A DNA stretch of 64,000 nucleotides from Paracoccus sigandri (GTDB lineage Bacteria > Pseudomonadota > Alphaproteobacteria > Rhodobacterales > Rhodobacteraceae), in contig NZ_QNRC01000018.1 in the NCBI RefSeq assembly GCF_003709565.1, forward strand, positions 1 through 64,000. The letters run 5' to 3'. Below are positions 16,176-25,735 of this stretch, piece after piece. The notes below the pieces were generated by a model that made no database searches, was not told where the DNA came from, and saw nothing but the letters and a program-made list of their open reading frames with translations. Within the stretch, counting starts at the first letter, position 1. The number at the start of each line of letters is the position of its first letter. A program made the position numbers and the translations under genes.

Positions 16176-16204
16176 TTGCGCCTTCCATGGTGATGCGCTA
16201 GGGA
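16176..16204 (+). promoter_or_regulatory. Weak sigma-70-like promoter candidate for pdhABC
   Basis: TTGCGC (16176-16181) is followed by a 17-base spacer and TAGGGA (16199-16204). The -10 element runs into the palindrome at 16201-16226, so a bound regulator would cover the start of transcription. Both boxes are poor matches, so this is tentative. Confidence 0.35.
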
Positions 16205-16226
16205 TAGTTTAACGCTGAACTATCCC
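16201..16226. promoter_or_regulatory. 26-bp palindrome at the pdhABC promoter
   Basis: The outer arms GGGATAGTT (16201-16209) and AACTATCCC (16218-16226) are perfect inverted repeats, and the 8-base centre TAACGCTG is itself partly symmetric around CG. In all 22 of 26 positions obey the dyad. It ends 26 bases before the pdhA ATG. A central CG in a long palindrome is typical of LacI-type operators, but the regulator is not identified. It does not resemble the E. coli PdhR site. Confidence 0.65.
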
Positions 16227-16252
16227 GACACGCATCGAGGAGGAGAGCCCGC

Positions 16253-17287
16253 ATGGCCAGAAAACCCGCCGCCAGTAAGGAGGCGCCGTCCAACACATCC
16301 AAGGACGAGCTGCTCCAATACTATCGCGACATGCTGTTGATCCGCCGGTTCGAGGAAAAGGCCGGCCAGCTTTACGGGATGGGCCTGATCGGCGGTTTCT
16401 GCCACCTCTATATCGGTCAGGAAGCCGTCGTGGTCGGGCTGGAAGCCTGCGCCAAGGAAGGCGACAAGCGCATCACCAGCTATCGCGACCACGGCCACAT
16501 GCTGGCCTGCGGCATGGACCCCAAGGGCGTCATGGCCGAGCTGACCGGCCGCGAGGGCGGCTATTCCAAGGGCAAGGGCGGCTCGATGCACATGTTCAGC
16601 CGCGAGAAGCATTTCTATGGCGGCCACGGCATCGTCGCCGCGCAGGTGCCGCTGGGGGCGGGGCTTGCCTTCGCCGACAAGTATCTGGGCAACGACAACG
16701 TCACCTTCACCTATTTCGGCGACGGCGCGGCCAACCAGGGCCAGGTCTACGAGACCTACAACATGGCCGAGCTGTGGGACCTGCCGGTGGTCTTCGTGAT
16801 CGAGAACAACCAGTATGCGATGGGCACCTCGGTCAAGCGCTCCACGAAATCCACGACGCTCTTCGGCCGGGGCGAGGCCTTCGGCATCCCCGGCGAACAG
16901 GTGGACGGCATGGACGTGCTGGCCGTCAAGGCCGCGGGTGAAAAGGCCGTGGCCCACTGCCGCGCCGGCAAGGGTCCCTACATCCTCGAGGTGATGACCT
17001 ATCGCTATCGCGGCCACTCGATGTCCGACCCGGCGAAATACCGCACCCGCGAGGAGGTGCAGAAGATGCGCGACGAACGCGACGCCATCGAACATGTGCG
17101 CGAGCTGATCCTGCAGGGCAAGCACGCCTCGGAAGACGAGCTGAAGGCCATCGACAAGGAGATCAAGGAAGTCGTGAACGAATCGGCCGAATTCGCCAAG
17201 GACAGCCCCGAGCCCGCTCTGGAAGAGCTGTGGACCGACATCTATGCCGAAGACCTGCCGCAGGGCAGCGCCGAAGAACACGCCTGA
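16253..17287 (+). CDS. pdhA: Pyruvate dehydrogenase E1 component, alpha subunit
   Basis: With PdhB it forms the thiamine-diphosphate E1 that decarboxylates pyruvate and reductively acetylates the lipoyl group. The 344-residue product has the ThDP-binding GDGAANQGQ to NNQYAMG span. It also has the phosphorylation-loop-like YRGHSMSDPAKYR, conserved in heterotetrameric E1s. The ribosome-binding site GAGGAGGAGAG (16237-16247) is very strong and exactly complementary to loops of the hairpin array at 14488-14928. First gene of pdhABC; a palindrome overlaps its promoter region. Confidence 0.97.
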   Translation: MARKPAASKEAPSNTSKDELLQYYRDMLLIRRFEEKAGQLYGMGLIGGFCHLYIGQEAVVVGLEACAKEGDKRITSYRDHGHMLACGMDPKGVMAELTGREGGYSKGKGGSMHMFSREKHFYGGHGIVAAQVPLGAGLAFADKYLGNDNVTFTYFGDGAANQGQVYETYNMAELWDLPVVFVIENNQYAMGTSVKRSTKSTTLFGRGEAFGIPGEQVDGMDVLAVKAAGEKAVAHCRAGKGPYILEVMTYRYRGHSMSDPAKYRTREEVQKMRDERDAIEHVRELILQGKHASEDELKAIDKEIKEVVNESAEFAKDSPEPALEELWTDIYAEDLPQGSAEEHA

Positions 17288-17302
17288 GGGAGGGTTGAAC
17301 GA

Positions 17303-18679
17303 ATGGCTACCGAAATCCTGATGCCCGCCCTGTCGCCGACCATGGAGGAAGGCACGCTGGCGAAATGGCTGAAGAAGGAAGGCGACGAGGTCAAGGCCGG
17401 CGACATCATCGCCGAGATCGAGACCGACAAGGCGACGATGGAGTTCGAGGCGGTGGACGAGGGCATCCTCGGCAAGATCCTGATCGACGAGGGCACCCAG
17501 GGCGTGAAGGTCAACACCCCCATCGCCGTGCTGGTCGAGGAAGGCGAAAGCGCCGACGACATCAAGGCCCCCGCCCCTGCCAAGGCAGATGATGGCGAGA
17601 AGCCCGCCGAACAGGCAGAGGCCCCCGCAGCCTCGGCCGTCGAGGAGGTCAGGACCCCCGAGCCCGACCGCAGCCCCGACTGGCCGGAAGGCACCAAGAT
17701 GAAGTCGATGACCGTGCGCGAGGCCCTGCGCGAGGCCATGGAAGAGGAAATGGCCCGCGACGAGACGGTCTTCCTGATGGGCGAGGAAGTCGGCGAATAC
17801 CAGGGCGCCTACAAGATCTCGCAGGGCCTGCTGGACAAGTTCGGCCCCCGCCGCGTGGTCGACACCCCGATTTCCGAGATCGGCTTCGCCGGCATCGGCA
17901 CCGGCGCCGCGCTGGCCGGGCTGCGCCCCATCGTCGAGTTCATGACCTTCAACTTCGCCATGCAGGCGATCGACCACATCATCAACTCGGCCGCCAAGAC
18001 GCTCTACATGTCCGGCGGCCAGATGGGCTGCCCGATCGTGTTCCGCGGCCCGAACGGCGCCGCCGCCCGCGTGGGGGCGCAGCACAGCCAGGACTATGCC
18101 GCCTGGTATGCCCAGATCCCCGGCCTGAAGGTGGTCATGCCCTATTCGGCGGCCGATGCGAAGGGGTTGCTGAAACAGGCGATCCGCGATCCGAACCCGG
18201 TGATCTTCCTGGAAAACGAGATCCTCTACGGCCGCAGCTTCGAGGTCCCGGATCTCGAGGATTTCACCATCCCCTTCGGCAAGGCCCGCATCGCGCGGGC
18301 GGGCCGCGACGTGACGATCGTCAGCTTCGGCATCGGCATGGCCCATGCGCTGGAGGCCGCCGACAAGCTGGCCGGCGAGGGCATCGAGGCCGAGGTGATC
18401 GACCTGCGCACCCTGCGCCCGCTGGATTACGGCACGATCCTCGAATCGGTGAAGAAGACCAACCGCTGCGTGACGGTCGAGGAAGGCTTCCCCGTCGCCT
18501 CGATCGGCAACCATGTCTCGGCCCATATCATGGAGAACGCGTTCGATTACCTCGACGCCCCGGTGATCAACTGCACCGGCAAGGACGTGCCGATGCCCTA
18601 TGCCGCCAATCTTGAGAAACACGCCCTGATCACCGCCGCCGAAGTGGTCGAGGCGGTGAAGAAAGTCACCTACAAATAA
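17303..18679 (+). CDS. pdhB: Pyruvate dehydrogenase E1 beta subunit with N-terminal lipoyl domain
   Basis: E1 beta completes the ThDP site. The 458-residue product begins with a full lipoyl domain (residues 1-about 80) with the lipoylated lysine in ETDKATMEF. An Ala/Pro/Glu-rich linker follows, then the transketolase-like beta domain from about residue 130. The fused lipoyl domain is known in alphaproteobacterial E1 beta. Its DNA is almost the same as the pdhC lipoyl domain, including a 55-base identical stretch. It starts 15 bases after pdhA. Confidence 0.97.
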   Translation: MATEILMPALSPTMEEGTLAKWLKKEGDEVKAGDIIAEIETDKATMEFEAVDEGILGKILIDEGTQGVKVNTPIAVLVEEGESADDIKAPAPAKADDGEKPAEQAEAPAASAVEEVRTPEPDRSPDWPEGTKMKSMTVREALREAMEEEMARDETVFLMGEEVGEYQGAYKISQGLLDKFGPRRVVDTPISEIGFAGIGTGAALAGLRPIVEFMTFNFAMQAIDHIINSAAKTLYMSGGQMGCPIVFRGPNGAAARVGAQHSQDYAAWYAQIPGLKVVMPYSAADAKGLLKQAIRDPNPVIFLENEILYGRSFEVPDLEDFTIPFGKARIARAGRDVTIVSFGIGMAHALEAADKLAGEGIEAEVIDLRTLRPLDYGTILESVKKTNRCVTVEEGFPVASIGNHVSAHIMENAFDYLDAPVINCTGKDVPMPYAANLEKHALITAAEVVEAVKKVTYK

Positions 18680-18692
18680 GGGGATAAGCGAG

Positions 18693-19982
18693 ATGCCGAC
18701 AGAAATCCTGATGCCCGCGCTGTCTCCGACGATGGAGGAAGGCACGCTGGCCAAATGGCTGGTGAAGGAAGGCGACGAGGTCAAATCCGGCGACATCATC
18801 GCCGAGATCGAGACCGACAAGGCGACGATGGAGTTCGAGGCCGTCGACGAGGGCACGATGGGCAAGATCCTGGTCGCCGAGGGCTCGGCGGGGGTGAAGG
18901 TCAACACGCTCATCGCGGTGCTGCTGGAAGACGGCGAAAGCGCCGACGACATCGGCGCGGCGCCGGCCCCCAAGGCGGAGGCCAAGCCCGAGGCGCCGAA
19001 AGCCGAGGCCGCCCCGGCTGCGGCAACCCCTGCCCCGGCCGCACCGAGATCGGCCGATGGCGGGCGCATCTTCGCCTCGCCGCTGGCGCGGCGCATCGCG
19101 GCGGAAAAGGGCATCGACCTCGCCTCGGTCAAGGGCTCGGGCCCGCGGGGCCGGATCGTCAAGGCGGATGTCGAGGGCGCGAAACCCGGCGCGGCCAAGC
19201 CCGCCGCCGATGCGCCGAAAGCCGCGCCGGCCCCGGCCGCCGCCGCGCCCGCCGGCCCCTCCGCTGAAACCATCCTCAAGATCTATGCCGACCGCCAGAC
19301 CGAGGAAGTCGCGCTGGACGGGATGCGCCGCACCATCGCCGCGCGGCTGGGCGAGGCCAAGCAGACCATCCCGCATTTCTACCTGCGCCGCTCGGCCAGG
19401 CTGGACGAGCTGATGAAGTTCCGCGCGACCCTGAACAAGCAGCTGGAAGGCCGCGGCGTGAAGCTCAGCGTCAACGACTTCATCATCAAGGCCTGCGCCC
19501 TGGCCCTGCAAGAAGTGCCGGATGCGAATGCCGTCTGGGCCGGCGACCGGATCCTGAAGCTGAAACCCTCGGACGTGGCCGTCGCCGTCGCGGTCGAGGG
19601 CGGCCTCTTCACCCCGGTGCTGAAGGACGCGCAGCAAAAGACCCTCTCGGCGCTCTCGGCCGAGATGAAGGACCTGGCGGGCCGCGCCAAGTCGAAGAAG
19701 CTCGCGCCCCACGAATACCAGGGCGGCAGCTTCGCCATCTCGAATCTCGGCATGTTCGGGATCGAGAATTTCGACGCGGTCATCAACCCGCCCCATGGCG
19801 CGATCCTGGCCGTCGGCGCGGGCATCAAGACCCCGGTGGTCGAGGGCGACGAGGTGGTCATCCGCAACGTCATGTCGATGACCCTCTCGGTCGATCACCG
19901 CGTCATCGACGGCGCGCTCGGCGCCCAGCTTCTGGCGGCCATCGTCGCCCATCTGGAAAACCCGATGGGCATGCTGGCCTGA
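18693..19982 (+). CDS. pdhC: Pyruvate dehydrogenase E2, dihydrolipoamide acetyltransferase
   Basis: E2 is the core of the complex and transfers the acetyl group to CoA. The 429-residue product has one lipoyl domain (ETDKATMEF near residue 40). A linker and the subunit-binding domain ([24 protein letters not shown], about 130-165) follow. The acyltransferase domain has the active-site motif [11 protein letters not shown] near the C-terminus. The pdhB-pdhC gap is 13 bases. No E3 gene (lpd) follows; a strong terminator closes the operon. Confidence 0.97.
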   Translation: MPTEILMPALSPTMEEGTLAKWLVKEGDEVKSGDIIAEIETDKATMEFEAVDEGTMGKILVAEGSAGVKVNTLIAVLLEDGESADDIGAAPAPKAEAKPEAPKAEAAPAAATPAPAAPRSADGGRIFASPLARRIAAEKGIDLASVKGSGPRGRIVKADVEGAKPGAAKPAADAPKAAPAPAAAAPAGPSAETILKIYADRQTEEVALDGMRRTIAARLGEAKQTIPHFYLRRSARLDELMKFRATLNKQLEGRGVKLSVNDFIIKACALALQEVPDANAVWAGDRILKLKPSDVAVAVAVEGGLFTPVLKDAQQKTLSALSAEMKDLAGRAKSKKLAPHEYQGGSFAISNLGMFGIENFDAVINPPHGAILAVGAGIKTPVVEGDEVVIRNVMSMTLSVDHRVIDGALGAQLLAAIVAHLENPMGMLA

Positions 19983-20006
19983 TCCCCGGGCAGCCGATAC
20001 CGACAG

Positions 20007-20034
20007 CAAGGGGGCCGCGCGGCCCCCTTTTTTT
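20007..20034 (+). terminator. Intrinsic terminator of pdhABC
   Basis: The 18-base perfect palindrome GGGGGCCGCGCGGCCCCC (20010-20027) is followed by seven Ts. It lies 27 bases after the pdhC stop codon and ends the operon. Confidence 0.9.
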
Positions 20035-20046
20035 CACGCCCCGCCG

Positions 20047-20070
20047 CTTCTTCGTTGTCCAAATACCCCA
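20047..20070 (+). repeat. Dispersed intergenic repeat, copy 3
   Basis: The element reads CTTCTTCGTTGTCC then AAATACCCCA, the GTTGTCCAAATACCC variant of the repeat core. It sits between the pdhC terminator and the end of the convergent RND permease gene, and has no own hairpin. Confidence 0.5.
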
Positions 20071-20092
20071 AAGCGCATCGCGGGCCGCAAGC

Positions 20093-23000
20093 CTATTCGG
20101 CCGGCAGTTCGCGCGGCCGGTTCAGCCCCACGCGGCGGCCCAGCCAGCCCCCCAGCCGCGACGTGCCGCCATGGATCAGCGAGAACAGCGAGGGCACGAA
20201 CAGCAGCGACAGCACCGTGGACAGGGCCAGCCCGCCGATCACCGCGATGGCCATCGGCGCGCGGAACTCGCCCCCCTCGCCGGTGGCAAGCGCCGAGGGC
20301 ACCATGCCCGCACTCATCGCGATGGTGGTCATGACGATGGGCCGGGCGCGCTTGTGGACCGCGTCCAGGATCGCCTCACGCTTCGGCGTGCCCGCCTCCA
20401 TCGCCGCCAATGCGAATTCCACCAGCATGATCGAGTTCTTGGTGACGATCCCCATCAGCATCAGGAAGCCGATCACCACCGCCATGCTGATCGAATGGCC
20501 GGTGACGAACAGCGCCAGGATCGCCCCGCCGATGGCCAGGGGCAGCGACAGGAGGATCGAGATCGGCGTGACGAAGTTGTGGAACAGCAGCACCAGCACG
20601 ACATAGACCAGCAGGATCCCCGCCCCCATCGCCGTGCCGAAGGCCTCGAAGACCTCGCCCATGATCTCGGCGTCCCCCGCCGTCTGGATCGAGGTGCCGG
20701 GCGGCAGCTCGATCTGGCCCTGCAATTGCGTCACCTGCGCGCTGACCGGCCCCAACAGCGCGCCATCGGCCAGGTTGGCGCTGACCGTGGTACGATATTG
20801 CCGGTCATAGCGCCCGATCTCGGTCGCCCCCGCCGACAGGCTGATATCGGCCACCGAGACCAGCGGGATCTGGCCATTGGCGCTGCGGACGCGCAGGTTC
20901 TGGACCTCCATCAGATCGGCCCGCGCCTCGCGGTTCAGCCGCACCACGATCGGGATCTGCTCGTCCCCGGCGCTGAACTTGGCCAGATCGGCCTCGTCGG
21001 CGCCAAGCGTCGCGACCCGCAACGTCACCGCCATGTCGCTGGCCGAGACGCCCAGCTGCGCGGCCAGGTCGGCGCGCGGGCGGATCTGGATCTCGGGGCG
21101 CTGCAGGTTGGCCGAACTGGAAACATTTTCCAGCGACGGCAGGCGGCTCATCGCGGCGGCCAGTCGCTCGGCGGCCAGCGCCGCGCCCTCTTCGGTCTCG
21201 CCCAGCACGCTGATCGACAGGTCGTTCTCGCCATTCTCGTTCTGGAAATTGATCCGCAGGTCGGGCGTCTCGGCCAGCCGCTCCTTCAACTCGGCCTCCA
21301 GCACGAATTGCGACCTCTCGCGGGTCTCCTTCTTGCCATAGTTGATCATCAGCCGCGCCTCGGTCACGTCCGTGCCGTCGTTATAGACGAAGACCGACTG
21401 CACCTCGGGCGTCTCGGCGATCTGCCGGGTCAGGCGGCGGCCGGCATCCTCGGTGTCGGATATGGTCGAGCCGGGCGGCAGCTCCAGCTGGATCTGGCTG
21501 CGGCCGACATCCGAGGCCGGGATGAATTCCGTCGGCAACAGCGTCGCCGAATAGATCGAGCCGGCGAAGATCCCGACGCCCATCAGCAGCGTCAGCCCGC
21601 GATGGCGCATGGTCCAGCGCACGACCGCCATCAGCCGGCGCATGACGAAGCCGTCCTTCACATGCTCGGGTAGAACCTTGCCGCGCATCAGATAGGCGGC
21701 CATCATCGGCGTGATGATCCGCGCCACCAGCAGCGAGAACAGGACCGAGACCGCGACCGTCAGGCCGAACTGCTTGAAATACTGCCCGGCGATGCCGCCC
21801 ATGAAGCTGACCGGGGCGAAGACCGCCACGATGGAAAAGCTGATCGCGATGACGGTCAGGCCGATCTCGTTCGCCGCTTCCTCGGCCGCCTCGTAGGGGG
21901 GCGAGCCCATGCCGATATGGCGCACGATGTTCTCGATCTCGACGATGGCGTCATCGACCAGGATGCCCGTCACCAGCGTGATGCCCAAGAGGCTGATCCC
22001 GTTCAGGGTGAAGCCCAGCCAGTGCATGACGAAGAAGGTCGGGATGATCGACAGGGGCAGCGCGACCGCGGCGACCAGCGTGGCGCGCCAGTTGCGCAGG
22101 AACAGGAACACCACGATCACCGCCAGCGCCGCGCCCTCATACAGCGTCTCCATCGCGCTGTGATAGCTGGAGGCGGTATAGGTCGTGGCATCGTCGATCA
22201 GGCTGATCGTCACGTCCGGGTATCGCTGCCGCAGCTCCTCCAGCCGCTCCTTGACGCCGTCGCCCGCGCTGAGATCCGAGGCTCCGGTGGCGCGCCAGAC
22301 CCCGAAGGCCACCACCGGTTGGCCGTCCAGCAGCGCGAAGCTGCGTTCCTCGCTGGCGCCGTCGATCACCTCGCCCAACTGGTCCAGGCGGATCACCCTG
22401 CCGTCGGCGATGGAAACCGGCGTGGCGGCCAGCCCCTCGACCGTGTCGGCCGAACCCAGGGTGCGGATCGAATATTCCGTCCCCGCCAGGTCGCCGCGCC
22501 CGCCGCCCATGTTGATGTTGCGCGCCCGAAGCTGTTCCGAGATCTCGGCCGCGGTCAGCCCGTGGGCCAGCAGCCGGTCGGGGTCCAGCTCGACCTTGAT
22601 CTGCCGCTCGGCCCCGCCGATGCGGTTGGTCCTGGCCACGCCGCTGACCGTGGTCAGCTCGCGCCCGATCACGTCGTCGACGAATTTCGACAGCTGCTCG
22701 ATGCTCTGGCCGGGATCGCTGACCGCATAGGTCAGGATCGGATAGCCGGTCACGTCCAGCCGCTGCACGATCGGCTCGACGATGCCGTCGGGCAGTTCCG
22801 CTCGGACATTGGCCACCGCGTCCTTCACGTCGTTGACGGCGCGGTCGCTGTTGGTCTCCAGCTCGAATTCGACGGTGATCGTGGCCGCGCTGTCCGAGGC
22901 GGTCGAGCTGATATGGCGCACATTGGTGACCGAGGCGATGCTGTCCTCGATCGGCTGGATGATCTGGCTGATCAGCTCGGCCGGGGCGGCGCCGGGCTGG

Positions 23001-23149
23001 ACGATGGAGACCTCGACGATGGGCAGGTCGATATTCGGCATCGCCGTGACCGCCAGCCGGTTGAAGCTGTGCAGGCCCATGACCAGCAGGACCAGGAAGA
23101 TCGCCAGCGGCGGGACCGGATTGCGGATCGACCAGGTCGCGAAATTCAT
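20093..23149 (-). CDS. RND-family efflux permease (AcrB/HAE1-like)
   Basis: This is a proton-driven inner-membrane pump subunit of 1018 residues, the usual length for AcrB-type permeases. The start MNFATWSIRNPVPPLAIFLVLLVMGL is the first of about twelve membrane helices in two repeats. The fourth helix region contains the family sequence GISLLGITLVTGILVDDAIVEIENI with its paired aspartates. Two large periplasmic loops carry porter-domain sequence. Its ATG overlaps the adaptor stop codon by four bases. No outer-membrane channel gene lies nearby, so it presumably uses one encoded elsewhere. The substrate is unknown. Confidence 0.93.
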   Translation of the reverse strand: MNFATWSIRNPVPPLAIFLVLLVMGLHSFNRLAVTAMPNIDLPIVEVSIVQPGAAPAELISQIIQPIEDSIASVTNVRHISSTASDSAATITVEFELETNSDRAVNDVKDAVANVRAELPDGIVEPIVQRLDVTGYPILTYAVSDPGQSIEQLSKFVDDVIGRELTTVSGVARTNRIGGAERQIKVELDPDRLLAHGLTAAEISEQLRARNINMGGGRGDLAGTEYSIRTLGSADTVEGLAATPVSIADGRVIRLDQLGEVIDGASEERSFALLDGQPVVAFGVWRATGASDLSAGDGVKERLEELRQRYPDVTISLIDDATTYTASSYHSAMETLYEGAALAVIVVFLFLRNWRATLVAAVALPLSIIPTFFVMHWLGFTLNGISLLGITLVTGILVDDAIVEIENIVRHIGMGSPPYEAAEEAANEIGLTVIAISFSIVAVFAPVSFMGGIAGQYFKQFGLTVAVSVLFSLLVARIITPMMAAYLMRGKVLPEHVKDGFVMRRLMAVVRWTMRHRGLTLLMGVGIFAGSIYSATLLPTEFIPASDVGRSQIQLELPPGSTISDTEDAGRRLTRQIAETPEVQSVFVYNDGTDVTEARLMINYGKKETRERSQFVLEAELKERLAETPDLRINFQNENGENDLSISVLGETEEGAALAAERLAAAMSRLPSLENVSSSANLQRPEIQIRPRADLAAQLGVSASDMAVTLRVATLGADEADLAKFSAGDEQIPIVVRLNREARADLMEVQNLRVRSANGQIPLVSVADISLSAGATEIGRYDRQYRTTVSANLADGALLGPVSAQVTQLQGQIELPPGTSIQTAGDAEIMGEVFEAFGTAMGAGILLVYVVLVLLFHNFVTPISILLSLPLAIGGAILALFVTGHSISMAVVIGFLMLMGIVTKNSIMLVEFALAAMEAGTPKREAILDAVHKRARPIVMTTIAMSAGMVPSALATGEGGEFRAPMAIAVIGGLALSTVLSLLFVPSLFSLIHGGTSRLGGWLGRRVGLNRPRELPAE

Positions 23150-24330
23150 GGATCGGCCGCCTGTTCCGGCGCCTGCTGTGCCGCCGCCGCCTCGCGCACC
23201 CGGTCGCCCTCGCGGAAGAAGGCGCCGGACCGCGCGATCACCGTCTCGCCCTCCTCGACCCCCTCCAGGATCTCGCGCTGGCCGTCCCACAACAGGCCGG
23301 CCCGGACCTCGCGGGTGCGCACCACGCCGTCCTCGACCACCTGCACGCGGTCGCCGCCGCTGTCGGACAGGACCGCGCCGGCAGGAATCGCCACCGATTG
23401 GCGCCGCGCGGTGATGACCCAGCCGCTGGCGAACAGCCCGGTGCGCAAGCGCGGATCGGGGTCCAGCGCGATGCGCGCCAGCCCCAGCCGCGTCACCGGA
23501 TCGACGGTGGCCGGGACCAGTCGCACCTCGCCCTCGATCCGGCCCAGCCCGGCCACGCTGATTTCCGCCGGGGCGCCCACGGCAAGCCCCGGCAGCGCGG
23601 TTTCGATGACCTCGGCCGCCAATTCGACGCTGCCCTCGGCGATCAGCGAGAACAGCGGCTCGGAGCCCGCCCCCGACAGCGCGCCCAGTTCGGCATTGCG
23701 CGCCGAGACCAGCCCGGCCACCGGCGCCACGATCTCGGCGCGCTGCATGTTCAGCCGCGCCACCCGCCGCGAGGCCTCGGCCAGGGCCAGCGCCGCGCGC
23801 GCCACGCCCACCCCGTCCGCCGCCGACGCCGCCTCGGCCCGCGCCGCGGCCTCGGCGGCGACCGCCTCGTCCAGCACCGCCTGCGAGACATTGCCGCTTT
23901 CGCGCAGCTGCCGCATCCGCCGCAGGCTGGTCTCGGCCTGGGTCAGCGCCGCCGCGGTGGCGTCGATGGCGCTTTGCGCCTGGCTGACGCCGGCCTCGGC
24001 GCGCTGATACTCGGCCTCGGCCTGGGCCAAAAGGGCCGACAGGGTCTCGCTGTCCAGCCGCGCCAGGACCGCGCCCTTCTCGACCGTGTCGCCGGCCTCG
24101 ACCAGGATTTCGGTGATCTCATAGCCGGAAACCTGCGGGAAGATCTGCACCGGCTGGCGCGCGACCAGGGTGCCCGAGACGGGCACCCGCGCCTGCATCT
24201 CGGCGATCCGGGCCGTGGCCAGCGTCACCGCCGGAATCGCCCGGCCGCTGTCCTCGGCCGGGGCTGCGTCTTCGGCGAAGGCCGACAGGGCCAGCCCGGC
24301 TGCGACGAGGAAAGAGAACAGGGCGCGCAT
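23146..24330 (-). CDS. RND efflux periplasmic adaptor (HlyD/MFP family)
   Basis: This membrane-fusion protein of 394 residues links the RND permease to an outer-membrane channel. A signal peptide (MRALFSFLVAAGLALSAFA) is followed by the barrel-sandwich hybrid segment VSGYEITEILVEAGDTVEKGAVLARLD. A long alanine-rich coiled-coil hairpin spans about 100-210, then beta-barrel and membrane-proximal domains. The ATG at 24330 is chosen because it starts the signal peptide; the open frame extends 21 codons more. Confidence 0.92.
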   Translation of the reverse strand: MRALFSFLVAAGLALSAFAEDAAPAEDSGRAIPAVTLATARIAEMQARVPVSGTLVARQPVQIFPQVSGYEITEILVEAGDTVEKGAVLARLDSETLSALLAQAEAEYQRAEAGVSQAQSAIDATAAALTQAETSLRRMRQLRESGNVSQAVLDEAVAAEAAARAEAASAADGVGVARAALALAEASRRVARLNMQRAEIVAPVAGLVSARNAELGALSGAGSEPLFSLIAEGSVELAAEVIETALPGLAVGAPAEISVAGLGRIEGEVRLVPATVDPVTRLGLARIALDPDPRLRTGLFASGWVITARRQSVAIPAGAVLSDSGGDRVQVVEDGVVRTREVRAGLLWDGQREILEGVEEGETVIARSGAFFREGDRVREAAAAQQAPEQAADP

Positions 24331-24423
24331 GCAACCGCCTGAATTTGTGATCGTCAGCCCGCCGAACATAGTCAAAGCGGCTGCCGCCAACAATCCTGCA
24401 GGGCGCCCGCAGGCGGCACCTTG

Positions 24424-25194
24424 CTAGAACGTGACCGAGACGCCGGGCAGGTGCAGTTCCCCGATCAGGTCGCGCAGTTCCTGCCGGGCGGCGATGTTGG
24501 ACATCGACAGCTGCTCGGTCCCCAGATCCTTCAGGTCCAGCAGCGTCAGCCCGCGCGGGAAAAGCTCGCGGAAGATCACCCGTTCGGAAAAGCCCGGCGC
24601 GACGCGGAAGCCGATGCGTTTGGACAGCGTGTCCAGTGCGCCCCCGACCTTGCGCTTGTTGTGCATGGCCTGCGTGCCCAGCCGGTTGCGCAGCACCAGC
24701 CAGTCGATCGGCCCCGCCCCGGCCTGCGCCCGCATCTGCCGCGCCGCCCAGACCATCTCGGCATAGATCGAGGGGCCAAGCACCTTGCCCTCGGGCGACA
24801 TCCGCGCCAGCAGGTCGAAATCGACGAAGCTGTCATTCATCGGCGTGATCAGCGTGTCGGCGACCGTATGGGCCATCTGGCTCAGCGTGGTATGCGATCC
24901 GGGGCAGTCCAGCAGGATGAAGTCGCATTGCGCCTCCAGCGCGGTCAGCGCGGGCGTCAGCGGATCGGACCCCTGCCCCAGTTCCGCCATGACCGGGGTC
25001 GGCAGGGCCAGCCCGTTGCGCGCGACGAAGGCCGCGCGGTTTTCCAGATAGCGGCCGAAGCTGCGCTGGCGCACGTCCAGATCCAGCCCGCCGACCCGGT
25101 GCCCCATCCGCGCCAGCGCGGTCGCCACATGCATCGACGTGGTCGATTTCCCCGACCCGCCCTTTTCGTTGCCAACAACGATGATATGCGCCAC
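24424..25194 (-). CDS. mipZ: MipZ-type division plane positioning ATPase
   Basis: MipZ is a ParA-like ATPase that forms a gradient from the poles and keeps FtsZ at midcell in alphaproteobacteria. The 256-residue product has the deviant Walker A GNEKGGSGKSTTSMHVA at residues about 8-24 and the aspartate motif LDLDVRQRSFGRYLENR. It also has the Walker B-like FILLDCPGSHTTLSQMAHTVADTLITPMNDSFVDFDLLA, characteristic of MipZ rather than ParA. The start is a GTG at 25194 with AAGGGG upstream; no in-frame ATG lies nearby. It stands alone between the RND pair and a divergent uncharacterised operon. Confidence 0.92.
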   Translation of the reverse strand: MAHIIVVGNEKGGSGKSTTSMHVATALARMGHRVGGLDLDVRQRSFGRYLENRAAFVARNGLALPTPVMAELGQGSDPLTPALTALEAQCDFILLDCPGSHTTLSQMAHTVADTLITPMNDSFVDFDLLARMSPEGKVLGPSIYAEMVWAARQMRAQAGAGPIDWLVLRNRLGTQAMHNKRKVGGALDTLSKRIGFRVAPGFSERVIFRELFPRGLTLLDLKDLGTEQLSMSNIAARQELRDLIGELHLPGVSVTF

Positions 25195-25417
25195 CGGCTG
25201 CCCCTTGATCCATTCTTCGCGGCGGAACCTAACGACAGCGTGAGCCGATGAAAAGCCGCGCCGGTCCGCCCGCGCCGCATTCTGCCCCCGCCCGCGCGTC
25301 ACGCATGGCCGGATCGCCGTGATTCGCCCCTTCCAGCAGCCCGTCTTTCGCCCGGTATCGGCCGAAACCCTTAAAATCGCGTTAAAATTAATACACGATG
25401 CGCTGAGTCGTTTTTTC

Positions 25418-25446
25418 TTGCATAACACGACAAAGTTTGTCGTAAT
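25418..25446 (+). promoter_or_regulatory. Promoter with embedded palindromic operator
   Basis: A perfect 17-base palindrome ACGACAAAGTTTGTCGT (25427-25443) lies between TTGCAT (25418-25423) and the AT-rich segment CGTAATAA from 25441. The geometry (about 17-base spacer) suggests a repressor that blocks RNA polymerase. A second imperfect dyad CTGTCAG-N6-CTGACGG follows at about 25451-25470. The regulator is unknown. Confidence 0.5.
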
Positions 25447-25492
25447 AAACCTGTCAGGACGGACTGACGGTTTCCGGAGGAAAGGAGACAGC

Positions 25493-25735
25493 ATGAACAT
25501 GACGACAGGTCTCAGCCGGATCGCCTCGGGCATCAGCCGGGTCGTGCGGCCAGAGCCGCGCTGCTACGCCATCCACCTGGTCGACCGGGTCTCGGGCGCG
25601 CCCTACCGGATCGCCGGGACGCCGATGGTCATCTACAGCCGCGAACCGATGCAGACCGCGACGCGGCTGATGGAAAACCGCGATCCCCGCAAATGGGTCG
25701 CCTTCGCCGAAATCGTGAAAGGACCGCTGCAATGA
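25493..25735 (+). CDS. Conserved-looking small hypothetical protein, 80 residues
   Basis: I do not recognise this protein. The sequence is ordered and soluble-looking: a central stretch CYAIHLVDRVSGAPYRIAG resembles a beta-rich core, and there is no signal peptide or membrane segment. Support for a real gene comes from a strong ribosome-binding site (GGAGGAAAGGAG), codon use like the neighbours, an ATGA overlap with the next gene, and a palindrome-containing promoter upstream. Confidence 0.7.
   Translation: MNMTTGLSRIASGISRVVRPEPRCYAIHLVDRVSGAPYRIAGTPMVIYSREPMQTATRLMENRDPRKWVAFAEIVKGPLQ

Noticed and set aside
16220-19279. 1019-codon minus-strand open frame
   Set aside because: It is the shadow of pdhA, pdhB and pdhC, whose products are unmistakable on the plus strand; long antisense frames are usual at this GC content.
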